Origin: Smittium mucronatum
Lineage: Eukaryota; Kickxellomycota; Harpellomycetes; Harpellales; Legeriomycetaceae
Assembly: GCA_001953115.1 (NCBI GenBank)
Contig: LSSL01005447.1
Location: forward strand, 1-10,810
Direction of reading: 5' to 3'
DNA length: 10,810 nucleotides
A program made the position numbers and the translations under genes. The notes below the pieces were generated by a model. It was given only the letters and a program-made list of their open reading frames with translations, had not been told where the DNA came from and ran no database searches. Shown piece after piece: positions 1-9,287 of the stretch. How positions within the stretch are numbered: the stretch's first letter is position 1; every line of letters begins with the position of its first letter.

Positions 1-2150
1 ACAGACAAATAAGATAATTTATTCATTAAACCGATAAAATCTGTAAAATAAGACCTTTTTGTTGAATATTCAGATAAAAACTAACCTTTTTCAGTAAAGA
101 AAGTCGCTTTTGACTTATCTAAAAACGAAATCCCGTCACAAAAAATCGTTTTATGGTTGTCTAATACATCATGTAATTTATCAAAAAGATTAAAAAAAGC
201 TGAAATAAATATTATATATATGTAAAATATATTCTTTAATATTTAAATTTGATTTATGAAAAAATTAATTAACATGAGCGATGTACTCATTCGTCATACT
301 ATCTAATCGCATGAATCCAAAGCATTTTAACAAAATTTAGATTCTAAGCCAAAGAAGTTCCGGATTTTCTCTTTTATTATGTTTTCTTGTATCAAAATAA
401 ATAAATAAATTACTATAACTGTCAGCCAAATGTATGAAAAAGCTTTATTTGGAGTGAAAATGGGGAAACCCCTTCAAAAATGCTATATGTTTTCTTCCCG
501 ATTGCGTTTTTATTTTTTATTTTATGTACTTTTTTTACATTAATTATTTTGTTTAAACAATAAAAAAGGTTTAATCTTTGAAACTCTGAAATTTATTTTC
601 TTTATCTGTTTTACTAAGTATATTTACAGATTAAATTTGGCACCAAACTAGCTCTTCAATTAATAAGTGTACTTTCTTAAATATTTTAACTTATCAGTGC
701 CTTAATTATCGATTTAGTTATATTATAACTTAATTTATGGTAAACAATCTCTTTTTTTTTTCTAAGTTTTTATTATAAATAAAAACCAGAAAAAAATTAT
801 CGGTATAAATAATAAATATATATTTAAATTAAATATTTGTAATTAATATGATAAAATTTACCTGATAAAAAATGGTCAAATTAGGCAAAATAAAATAAAA
901 TTGGTCCTAAGCTTATCTATTTATGAGCAATAATGTTGAACTGTTTTATTCGCTACTTAAAACCTGTCAAATAACCCAATGCAAATTTAGTAAAATTATA
1001 TAGAATCTAATGATTTTTTTTTACATAATAGATAAAACTCAACAAGTATTTTTCTTCTGGTCGCTACTTTGGTCCTATTTTTTAATATGTTTAAGTTTTA
1101 TTTTGTAACCAAAAACTTATTTCCAATAAAATGAAATCTTATTTCAATTTTTTTTAGATTTTTATAACATTAGTTAAATATAAATACAAATATATTTTTT
1201 AGCTCTTTAATATACAATGGCAGAAAAAATAACACTCAATTTTCAATGACCTGACATGGGACTAATATTATTTCTATACTGTTGGGTTAAAGATAAGCTC
1301 ATTCCTATTGGGATTTTCAAGATGTGCAAATATTAATTTTTCATAAATTCGGCTACAGAAAATTCCAAGAAATTTATCTATTAATTCTATATATTTGAAT
1401 ATCGAGACTGGTTAATAAAATAAAAATATTTATAGCGAATCATATTTCTTTTAGGATACCAAATAAATTTAAATTTTTTATGGTTTAATTCTATCTTATA
1501 ACGTTAAAAAATAAAAAAACAATCCGATAGAGATATTGATTTATTAAAAAAATACTGTATTTTTCATTTCTTTAAAACCCCATTTAGTATGGGACCGTTA
1601 TGAACATGTTTGAAAAAAAAAAAATTTCAAATAAAACTCTAATTAATTCTGCCAAAATTTATTTATAAAACTTTATTTCTTTCCATTTTGTGACTATCAG
1701 GTCTTGTATAAAATATAGCCTTATTTCTATGGTTAATAAAAAAGAGCATATACAGAATTTATATATGGTCTAATTTCAATTCATATCAAAAATTCCAAAA
1801 TAGGCATGATATTTATTTACTTCCAATATTCAATATAAAGATAATAATTTTACTTTTTTTGATGATTGAAGTTAGATTGAAATATAATTATACTTGATCC
1901 TATATTAAATATAAATGTGATATATCGCATATTTTCAAATTCATGCAAGATTATCTTCGAATTCTTTTCCACAAAATCTAAATATTCGATTTAATTTAGA
2001 CCTAGACAGCAAACTTTCCGAACTAGGATTTCCTATGACTCAAAATTTAAATAATTTACATCAGATAAACAAATAAGTTGGCTTTTGGTATATATTATCA
2101 TTTTTTTAATTTTTGTAGTATATTTTTGAATTAAAAGGTTTAAAAATATT
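1..2150. other. Spacer without identifiable genes
   Basis: Very AT-rich DNA with stops in all frames. It holds dispersed-repeat copy A (845-980) and an A12 run at 1613-1624. Small GC-richer islands lie at 281-360, 421-500 (including GGGGAAACCCC at 462-472), 1201-1340 and 1921-2060. The last contains a 51-codon ATG-less frame (1921-2076) with slight coding-like bias. None is firm enough to call a gene. Confidence 0.6.
845..980 (-). repeat. Dispersed repeat, copy A
   Basis: Read on the minus strand, this stretch matches 4077-4186 (plus) in order over roughly 100 bases. The best core is 874-896, whose reverse complement agrees at 21 of 23 positions with 4145-4167 (ATTTTATTTTGCCTAAWTTG core). 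A GGGTT block lies at the far side in both copies, and similar CATAAAT and CTTAGR blocks lie between. It also resembles 8320-8395 (minus). The family is unknown; it may be the end or body of an old transposable element. Alignment was done by eye. Confidence 0.55.
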
Positions 2151-2162
2151 TAAAGTTGTAGA

Positions 2163-2474
2163 ATGGTATTCCTTTTAATTTTTCTTGATCTCCCTATTAC
2201 CCTAATATCTTGTATAAGTGTTATCCGAACAATATTGCGCATTTTATTCGTTGAGAGGAATGAGTATACATGCAAGCATTTCTTATTTTTCAAAAATTAT
2301 CTGCGTGTAAAATATACATTAAACCATTCAGGAGCGTGCGTTTTCGAATATAAAAAGAATTTTTTTTTGATACATCTTAGAAATTTTATCAAATATATTC
2401 ATATCTCCGTTTTTTATCAATGGTACATTCTTATATTCTCTATTTTAAGTTCTTTTGAATCTTTTATAAAATAA
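2163..2474 (+). CDS. Possible small hydrophobic protein, hypothetical
   Basis: ATG-initiated frame of 103 codons ending in TAA, the longest in the window. An in-frame TAA lies just upstream at 2151-2153, so this ATG is the only sensible start. The product would have a hydrophobic N-terminus (about residues 1-30, MVFLLIFLDLPITLISC onward), a mixed middle with several Cys and His, and a second hydrophobic stretch near residues 80-98. That would suit a small membrane protein. The first 180 bases are richer in G+C (about 32%) than the flanks. Against it, G shows no clear first-position preference by hand count, no family is recognisable, and the antisense strand also reads plausibly in places. 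By a rough stop-frequency estimate, a frame this long is expected by chance about 0.1 times in a window like this. Treat as tentative. Confidence 0.25.
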   Translation: MVFLLIFLDLPITLISCISVIRTILRILFVERNEYTCKHFLFFKNYLRVKYTLNHSGACVFEYKKNFFLIHLRNFIKYIHISVFYQWYILIFSILSSFESFIK

Positions 2475-2955
2475 AAAATATATTTATCGTTGTAGAAATT
2501 TTACAAAAATCAATAAAGGATTTTTTCAACTCATCTATTTTTTTATATCTGATTTTTAGTATAATTTGATTCATTTTTTAATCATAGTTCCCTATAATAT
2601 TTATTGAGGCGTTCTAAAAATCTATAAAGTTAATTATCTTCCAAATCGCATACGTTTCTTCAATTTTCCTGTTGTTCTCGCTAAAAAAAAAAATTCTATT
2701 CGAAGGTGAAAAAAAATTTCATCCTTGATAAAAAGCATCATTTTATTTTCAAAAAATTGATTTTCGATTTTCTTGATTTTAATTTCAAGTTCCGAAAAAT
2801 CCGACATCTTTTCGATAAACGAGTTTTTGCTTTTTTTAATACACTTTTTTGTGTGATTAGTTGCATTTACTTAATATTTTGTATATTTTGTATATTTTGT
2901 ATATTTTGCTCCTTAATACTTTGACAACACCATATATTAACTTGTGAATTTTTTT
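2475..2955. other. Spacer between the 103-codon frame and the minus-strand relic
   Basis: AT-rich. It contains the TATATTTTG satellite and a 79-codon ATG-less plus-strand frame (2685-2924). Its content (Lys/Phe-rich, then a satellite-encoded Ile-Phe-Cys repeat) looks like chance. On the minus strand the frame of the 2956-3729 relic continues, with more stops, to a TGA near 2785. Confidence 0.5.
2873..2908 (+). repeat. 9-bp satellite (TATATTTTG)4
   Basis: Three perfect copies of TATATTTTG at 2882-2908 are preceded by one copy with a single mismatch (2873-2881). The array gives the repeating Ile-Phe-Cys tail of an ATG-less plus-strand frame that ends at 2924. I do not regard that frame as a gene. 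Confidence 0.9.
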
Positions 2956-3729
2956 TTATAAGTGAAACCGTAATTGCACTATTTTTTTTACGAATCTGAA
3001 TTCGAACACTGCATCAGTAATTTGATTTTCATATTTAGCTATAACGGTTTTTACGCTGTATTCTAGATTCATCTTTTTAGATCTTTATCAAGGACCCTCA
3101 AAGTCCAGTAATATGATTCCTTTCTATCACTACTCACCACAGATATCGAAACCGTATAATTTTTTTAGATTTTTTCCGTTATTAAGATTATAATAACCGG
3201 AAGCTTTCCTTGGATAATTTGAAAGTTGAATCCAAATGTAATTTTTTTTTTCAACTTATAATAGTTTTAAACAAGTTTTTGATGCTATTAAAGCTCTAAT
3301 GTTTTCTATTTTGCAGCAGTAGGATGCTATGAATGGATCTTTAGTAAATTAATTTGGTTTTTTTTTTTTTGGTTTGCACATTCCATCATAATCATCCAAA
3401 TTTGTTTTGGTTTTGGTTTCTTCTTTATTTATATTGCTACTTACAGTGCTAAAATATTCTTCATTTTAATATTTAAAACTTTATTGCTCAATGTATTATA
3501 TATGTGCAGATTTATGTCCAGTACCATTCAATAATAAATTTTCATTTTTGATATCTGTTACCTCCTTTCTGACAGATTTTTTGTTATTCTGTAACTTTAT
3601 TAAAGTCAAAAATTTACCATAGTAATAACTCCAAAATTTTAGTAGTAACTCACAATCGAAATTTGAACTTTTAATACAATAATAAACAGTTGTCTTGTAT
3701 TTTTTAATATTCTTTGAATAATTCTTTTT
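2956..3729 (-). pseudogene. Long stop-interrupted coding-like frame, unidentified
   Basis: One minus-strand frame runs from after TGA 3730-3732 to TAA 2956-2958 with no frameshift but 10 internal stops: TAA at 3496-3498, 3481-3483, 3466-3468, 3349-3351 and 3256-3258; TAG-TGA-TAG at 3124-3132; TGA-TAA at 3085-3090. Random DNA of this composition would give roughly 24 stops in 257 codons. G is skewed to first codon position (hand count about 51 first, 32 second, 25 third), most strongly in 2956-3240, where G+C also rises to about 30%. Readable pieces include NLDDYDGM, KDPFIASYCC, NYPRKASGYYNLNNGKN, LKKLYGFDICGE, KGIILLDFEGP and AKYENQITDAVFEFRF. I do not recognise the family. It may be a decayed gene, exons of a spliced gene, or a gene in a reassigned code. 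Coding nature is moderately supported; function is unknown. Confidence 0.35.
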
Positions 3730-4076
3730 TCAGAAGTTTATTAAGTTGAAATAAACGGAACTATCCACCTATTTCCATGTTTTTTTATTGTAAATTTTCG
3801 TTTTCAAAGCTCATTATACCGACTATTTTTAAAAAATAAATGATATATTAGCATTTCAAAATGATTCTATTTTTTTTTTTGCAAATTCTTATTTATAAAA
3901 ATTATAATTCAGCAAAATAAAAAAACAGATCTAAAGGAATATTTTCAATAACAAAAAAAAAGAAAATATTAAGAACCATTGTAATTTTTGAAAAATTGAA
4001 ATTCAATTATAGGATGTATTTGTGTAGAAATTAAAATAAAAATGGTATTCAGGATTTGAATTTTTGACATTCGACT

Positions 4077-4186
4077 GGGTTTATTTACCGAGCAACACAA
4101 TAAAATATTATCAAGCATAAATTGATACACTTAGAATCTATATGATTTTATTTTGCCTAAATTGACTGCCTTTGAGTCAAATTGAC
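4077..4186 (+). repeat. Dispersed repeat, copy B
   Basis: Plus-strand counterpart of the repeat seen at 845-980 and 8320-8395. It runs GGGTTTATTT, then AAGCATAAATTGATACACTTAG, then the shared core at 4145-4167. Its right end merges into the 20-bp tandem array at 4159-4218. No coding potential is visible. Confidence 0.55.
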
Positions 4187-4218
4187 CGCTTCTTGTTCAA
4201 ATTGGCTGTTTTTTACCT
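4159..4218 (+). repeat. 20-bp tandem repeat, three copies
   Basis: Three consecutive 20-base units start AAATTGACTGCC (4159), AAATTGACCGCT (4179) and AAATTGGCTGTT (4199). The first 10-12 bases of each unit are well conserved and the rest is looser. A similar AAATTGGCCGCTTT occurs alone at 8368-8381, inside dispersed-repeat copy C. The array sits at the edge of copy B and may belong to its terminal structure. Confidence 0.65.
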
Positions 4219-5785
4219 TTTAAATTAAAATAAAATAACAAAAATGATAATTTTAAAACTCTTTGAGAAAAAATTATTGAGAAAAATTAGTCAATTTACA
4301 ATAGAAAAGCAATCAATACTAATCCGAAATCCCCTTAATACCAGGAAAATCTAATTTAAAATACAAATCACTTTATATAATGCCCAATTATCAAAATAAT
4401 GCCCAAATTGATGCCAAATTAATATCCAAAAATATTTTCTAAAGTCCTATACACTTCAAATCGATATAATTTAATAAAAAATAAAGGATTATGTAACTAA
4501 AAATTCAATAGATCACATAATATACTATAATAAAAGTAAAAAAATATTAAATTAAATACCAAAAAAAAAAATAGAGACCAATTGAATGACATATATAAAT
4601 AAGAAAATATGTGTTCCAACAAAAGTTATTTCTTAAATTATAAAATATAATTATTTCAGCAGAATGACAGGAAATTTCATTTATTTATAAGCTTTCGATC
4701 TAATATGTGTAAATTTTAGTCCACCAAGACGAATTAAATTATCAAAAACTCAGGAAGAGCATGCGGAACATATCATAAAACCATGGAACCTCTTCGCAAA
4801 AAATAAAAATCTCTTAAACCTTCAGTAAATTTCGATTATCAATAAAACTCTATAACGTCGAGAATTATATCTGGGTTACACTTATAAAGGAGTAAAATGC
4901 TATATTAGTTATATTATAACTATCCAGAAAAAAAATATCAAGGTTTATAGAACTAAAAAAAAATGAAAAATAAAATAGTAACATAATTTATTAATAAAAT
5001 AATGATTAGTCATGGTAATCCCCAAAAAATAATAAGGTGTAGATGGACTAGATTCAACTCTAATTTTTAAAAAAAAAACAGTGGAACTCATAAAAATGAA
5101 AAAAAAACGCTATATACCACCTAGAAAACATTTGATTTATAGAATGTAAAAATCGAAAGATAAAGAATTAGATCTTTCTTATTTTATTTAACAGCGGAAT
5201 AGTTAGCTAATTCTACTCGACATTGCTTAATTTGAGTATTAAAATTTGTACCAAGAATTCTCTAATATTTTATTTAAATTACTTTATGTTTATAATAACT
5301 TGTTTAACCCAAAAATATCCAAATATAATAAATTACCTGAAGAAAAAAGAAACACTCAAAATATCAAAAATTCACAAAAATTCGCGCCAAAAAAAATTAA
5401 GAAAGAGTGAAATCAAAAAAAAAAAACTCGATGACAAACACAGAAAGAATAACTCACCCCCGATCAAATATAGATTATAAAGTATGGCTATACAGAAAAT
5501 AAAAAACAAAAGTAGTTCAAAAAAAAATATTATAATAAGATGGGCTCGTTCAACGCAATTAAATAAATTTATATCTTAAATATATGAAAATTCATTTGAA
5601 ATTGCATGATAATTTAATCTAACTCTTTACTAAAATCAAAATACCAGATCAAATTCCAGAAAGGCTACGATCAGTTAAAATAATGAGTAACAAAAGGGTT
5701 TGAATTTAACGCTAAAGTCTGCTAAAAAATTATTTAAAATAGATTAAGATAAGTTATTTCTAAAAAGTATTTCATTCCTATTTAA
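4219..5785. other. A-rich spacer
   Basis: The plus strand becomes markedly purine-rich here. A 65-codon ATG-started, lysine-rich frame ends at 5480 (ATG near 5286). Its G content is not skewed to first codon position, so I do not call it a gene. When TAA/TAG are read through, all three plus frames from about 5140 to 5700 look equally protein-like, which shows how weak that impression is as evidence. Confidence 0.5.
4377..4414 (+). repeat. 19-bp direct duplication
   Basis: Two adjacent 19-base units, ATAATGCCCAATTATCAAA and ATAATGCCCAAATTGATG plus one base, share ATAATGCCCAA exactly. A further partial copy (ATGCCAAATTAAT) follows at 4411-4423. It is a short local duplication in spacer DNA. 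Confidence 0.55.
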
Positions 5786-5941
5786 GACTTGTGGAAAATT
5801 ATAGAATTTATAAAAGCTCCTGGTGAAATCATAAAATCCCATTGTAAATTAATAATCAGATCAAAAAAACTGCTTAATTTAAATAATAGTAGCTCTGCAG
5901 AAACTGATACAGATATATTACAAAATGTAAACATCAAATAA
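5786..5941 (+). pseudogene. Coding-like segment of unknown function, just upstream of the 5962-6195 segment
   Basis: A 51-codon stretch free of stops in the standard code, bounded by TAA 5783-5785 and TAA 5939-5941. It starts DLWKIIEFIKAPGEIIKSHC and carries a polar run, NNSSSAETDTDILQN, near its end. Extended upstream through TAA codons, the same frame stays free of TGA back to 5687. Over 5687-5941 G is strongly skewed to the first codon position (my count is about 16 first, 10 second, 5 third), as in coding DNA. There is no ATG start and no family I recognise. A GTAAAC...TTAG stretch at 5927-5949 could be a 23-nt intron. Removing it would join this frame exactly to the 5962-6195 frame. Alternatively the two are pieces of one decayed gene separated by indels. 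Confidence 0.35.
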
Positions 5942-5961
5942 TCTATTAGATTTTACCGTAG

Positions 5962-6195
5962 ATATTCGTTAAGGCCAAAAGATTATTTATTAAAAAAAAT
6001 TCTAAAAATTATTATAATGTTATATAATTATTTACTCCAGTATTCTTAGAATCTGTATCAAATTTATTTCTAGCAGATTTAACTAAAAAAGTGTATTACA
6101 TTCAGAACTGGTCGCCGGAGGTGAAAAAATTTCTTGCGCCTAATGTTTTACCAGTAGAACTTGAGGAGTTCAGCATAAATCCTGGTGGACGTTAA
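5962..6195 (+). pseudogene. Coding-like segment; possible Ty3/gypsy polyprotein remnant or terminal exon
   Basis: One frame runs from after TAG 5959-5961 to TAA 6193-6195, with a single internal TAA at 6025-6027. The stop-free part, 6028-6192, has 55 codons. By hand count its codons start with G about three times as often as they carry G in the middle (16 versus 5), and 6090-6195 is clearly richer in G+C than its surroundings. Both are typical of real coding DNA in AT-rich genomes. The reading LP.....KRLF......NYY..I, then ADLTKK......NWSPEV and LAPNVLP...EEFSIN, recalls the region between the reverse transcriptase and RNase H of Ty3/gypsy elements (LP.....LR.F....NYY..FI......L.DLTKK...W..E). 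Spacing differs by several residues. A Sec14/CRAL-TRIO C-terminus (KKV....NW.....L....LPVE) is a second, weaker reading. There is no ATG at its head, so it is either a decayed element or the last exon of a spliced gene. Function unproven. Confidence 0.45.
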
Positions 6196-7550
6196 AAATA
6201 ACTTTGAGAAGAATTTTTCGCCCCAAAACCAAAAAAAATAAAAAATGAAAGTTTTTTATTCTTAGCTTTGAATCATATTTATATGATTATTTTTATTTTG
6301 TTTTTTTAATTTATATTTAAACATGCTTAACCACTAATTTATGGACAGTTGGGGGTTTTTGTGTAAGAAACCATTTTTACACTAGCATTCTTCATTGATT
6401 TGAACAATTTAAATCAGAAAATCACAAGATAAACATATTGTTCTATTATTCGTAATAAATTATTACTGGAACTTGAATTCAACTATTTTTAAAAAGTTTA
6501 ATTATATAAAAAACTGCTTCTATATTTTTAAAAACCAAGTGTTTTGATTCTCTTCTTACTAGTATCAAATTTAGTCAATGGTCTTAAGTATGTTCTTAAA
6601 TTGGATTAAATAAAACACCAATATAAATCTTGATTCCATCAATCTTGCTGGTTGTTCTAAAACGTTTCATAATTAGTTTTTTTCAAACTTCTTAATATAA
6701 ATATTCATTTTTTGTACCCCCTCCTAAAAAACACCCGATATGTTTTCTAATATACATAAAAAAACCAAGTTTTCAATGAATTTTAATATAATAAAGACAT
6801 TTTATTCAAAAATTTCAATTCTAATAGCTAAATTATTTAAAGATTAATAGAATTGAATTTTAATATTTATAAAAATATATGAAATTAGGAAAATCGGTAT
6901 TAAGGTAAGAATTATGTCATAAATTTCTATAAAATTTATTTTTTTGATAATAAAATCAACTGAATATATATTTTGTACCTACAATAATAAATTTTGCCTC
7001 TATTTTTATTAAAAATAAACGAAAAACCAATTTGTTAATATTTTTAAAATATCATCTAATTTAAGCCTCATTCCACAAGATATATGTAGCAAAAAAAACT
7101 ATCTTATATTGGGTTTGAAAAAATTATCCGACTTACTGTGTTTTTATTTATTTATTGGGATTTTATTTCAATCTGAAATCGTCTTAAATATATGTTTTAT
7201 GGTGTGGATAATCTGTAATAATCAAACTTAATTTTCAGGCATTAACACTGTAATTTTTTAAAAGTATATGAGGCTAAGAGTTATATTAAGCCTAATTTCT
7301 GGAGTACTGTTACTATTACTACAATTAAAATAAACTTAGTATCATTATTAATAATAAAAATTAGGAGATTTGAATTTTATAAATAAATTATTTGATCGAA
7401 AATAAAATAAAATAAAAGCGTGCAACAGAGGTATTTGTGCTTAATATAAAGGTTACTAAAAAAAATTGTAGGCGCTTGGGCAATTTTTTTTTACTACTGA
7501 ATTGATTAAATGTTTTTTAAAATGAAAAGCATCAAGAATTATAGTAAAAA

Positions 7551-7570
7551 TAAAATAAGCTAAAATAAGC
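7551..7570 (+). repeat. 10-bp perfect tandem duplication
   Basis: TAAAATAAGC occurs twice head to tail (7551-7560 and 7561-7570). The flanks AAATGAAAAGC (7520-7530) and GCTTTCATTT (7569-7578) are nearly complementary, so the duplication lies in the loop side of a possible hairpin. Confidence 0.6.
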
Positions 7571-7598
7571 TTTCATTTAAGTTAAGAGCGAAATTATA

Positions 7599-7672
7599 AT
7601 GTAATAAATATTTGATCATAAAGAATTTTCATCAAAATTTAATGATAACATTAATATTATAATTTATTACAT
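7599..7672. repeat. Nested inverted repeat (three stems)
   Basis: The outer arms ATGTAATAAAT (7599-7609) and ATTTATTACAT (7662-7672) are perfect 11-bp complements. Inside them ATCAT (7615-7619) pairs with ATGAT (7642-7646), and AATTTT (7624-7629) pairs with AAAATT (7634-7639) around a CATC loop. It could be a small transposon relic or simply a structure favoured by AT-rich sequence. Confidence 0.5.
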
Positions 7673-7757
7673 ATTTACATTTATCCAAGTTTATGTTGTT
7701 AAATTCAAAAATCATGTAATTTTTGTCACTCTAATTTTTGAATTTATCTTGCAAACG

Positions 7758-7779
7758 ACCAAAAATCGACCATTTTGGT
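7758..7779. repeat. 7-bp hairpin
   Basis: ACCAAAA (7758-7764) pairs with TTTTGGT (7773-7779) around the 8-base loop ATCGACCA. A CGACC direct repeat (7756-7760 and 7767-7771) overlaps it. Role unknown. Confidence 0.45.
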
Positions 7780-8012
7780 ATATTTAAGAAAGAAAACAGA
7801 TTATTTTATCAAATTCTACTTATTTCAAAAAAACATAAGCCCATAAAATCTTTTTTCAAGTGTTTTTGAATTATGTAAAGTTTAATATATCAAAAATATC
7901 ATATTAATAACATGAAAATATTCATATATTTTACACTTATTTTTAATGTGAATCTAAATAATTCAGACAGCAATTATTTTTCTTATTTAATTGATGTTAA
8001 GAAGTTTTTTTT

Positions 8013-8037
8013 CCGAAATTTTCCAAAAAAATTTCGG
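8013..8037. repeat. 10-bp perfect hairpin
   Basis: CCGAAATTTT (8013-8022) and AAAATTTCGG (8028-8037) form a perfect stem with the 5-base loop CCAAA. The stem includes three G:C pairs at its base, rare in this composition, so it is less likely to be chance than the all-AT palindromes nearby. No gene lies next to it, so a terminator role cannot be assigned. Confidence 0.65.
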
Positions 8038-8319
8038 TAATCTGAATGTTATATTTAGCTATAATATATAAATTTCTAAAACTTTAAGTTGTTGTTAATG
8101 TAATAAAGTTTTATTTAAAATAGATATTAATTAAATATTAGGTGATTTTCTTCAAAAATTCGTGTGCACCAATATATTAAAAAGAGTGGTCCCTCAATAT
8201 TCAGATATATCACATAATTAAAATATTTTTTATTTCACTAGGAATAACATTTGCTAAAAAAAACTTTATTCTGTTTGAATTTATCTCATCATATCAAATA
8301 TAAAAGTGTATATAGATCG

Positions 8320-8395
8320 AATTATGGATATGATAAGTTTTAATAGATCAAATAGGCTCAAAAATATAAATTGGCCGCTTTATCCTTGAAAAAAT
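8320..8395 (-). repeat. Dispersed repeat, copy C (more diverged)
   Basis: On the minus strand, GATAAAGCGGCCAATTT, then TATTTTTGAGCCTATTTGATC, then AAAACTTATCATATCC follow the same order as ATAAGCTTAGGACCAATTT, TATTTTGCCTAATTTGACC and AAATTTTATCATAT in copy A. Similarity is weaker than between A and B, and a computed alignment is needed. It supports a family of at least three decayed copies. Confidence 0.35.
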
Positions 8396-9190
8396 TCACA
8401 GGTAATATGAAATCTCTTAAAGTAGTAGAGATTTTCGGTATAAAATATATATTTTAAATAATAGTTTCAAGATGAAAGATAAACACACACGAATAAATTA
8501 TTATAAAAATGTTGCTTTTTTAAAAAAAAAAGTGGATTTTAAGTTATAAAATAACTTAATGGTTTTCTTTTGGGGTAAATTAATGTATTGGAAGATGTGC
8601 AATAAATTATAAAAAGATTAGGCATCTCATTTTCATTATTAAAAATTTTGAAAAAATATCTGATCACTTTCGTTACAAAGAATTAAGCTAAAAATGGGAT
8701 AAATTTCAGTTCTAAAACATTATAATCATAAAAGGGAGCATAATATAGAAATTGTCGATATATATTTAAATAGAACTGTTTTTTTAATGTCGAAAATTAT
8801 TATATTTTATTATTTTATTTTTTATTAATGATCTATAGCCAAGTACAGGGTTTTTCATTCCATTCTACCTTTTTTTTCACTCTAATAATAAATCATTTCA
8901 TAAGAATTAATGAGAAATTTTGATTGTATAATTTAATTGTGCGCCCTAAAAACGCCTAAATTATGTTATATTTTTTAAATGTGCAGCTAATTATTTTAAA
9001 ATGCGAAAATTCTATAACCAAAAATTCACAGTTCATAATCAGGAAAAAAAATAGTATTTCCATAAAAGAATAAAACTGAGTTTTAAATAATTAAATATTC
9101 CTATAGTGCCTTCCATTATTCGATCTGTTTATATGAATTTTACTTTCAAGCCTACCATCGGTTAAAGATCGAACATCTTGGAATGTGGAT

Positions 9191-9242
9191 TGATTATAAA
9201 ATGGATTATAATTATAGTGATAAAAATACTGATTATAAAAAA
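9191..9242 (+). repeat. Cluster of GATTATAA repeats
   Basis: GATTATAA recurs at 9192-9199, 9204-9211 and 9231-9238, each followed by A-rich bases, with related ATTATAG and GATAAAAA strings between. It is an irregular short repeat, probably slippage-derived. Confidence 0.5.
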
Positions 9243-9287
9243 AATCACAAAATAAGTCTTTTTATTGCACCAGCTTCACTTTTTATA

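Noticed and set aside
2685..2924. 79-codon plus-strand frame (GTG at 2706)
   Set aside because: It has no ATG and is Lys/Phe-rich. Its hydrophobic tail is produced by the TATATTTTG satellite, so it is most likely chance.
2991..3020. TTCGAAC-like string as a tRNA T-loop
   Set aside because: No acceptor or anticodon stem can be built around it.
3085..3100. LLDFEGP on the minus strand as a retroviral-type integrase DF-GP motif
   Set aside because: The following residues lack the expected second Asp context, and no zinc-binding HHCC pattern precedes it.
3026..3193. Plus-strand frame containing YSPQISKPYNFF, resembling a transposase YSPQLNP motif
   Set aside because: The rest of the frame does not fit the family spacing, and G avoids first codon position on this strand. 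The opposite strand carries the coding-like bias, so the motif is probably coincidence.
5223..5480. 85-codon lysine-rich plus-strand frame starting at TTG
   Set aside because: There is no ATG before about 5286. G is more frequent at second and third codon positions than at first, the reverse of coding DNA, and the poly-A runs explain the lysines.
5687..5926. F-BAR/coiled-coil reading of the frame upstream of the 5786-5941 segment
   Set aside because: It depends on reading TAA as Gln and passing a TGA at 5684. The similarity is only a general helical feel.
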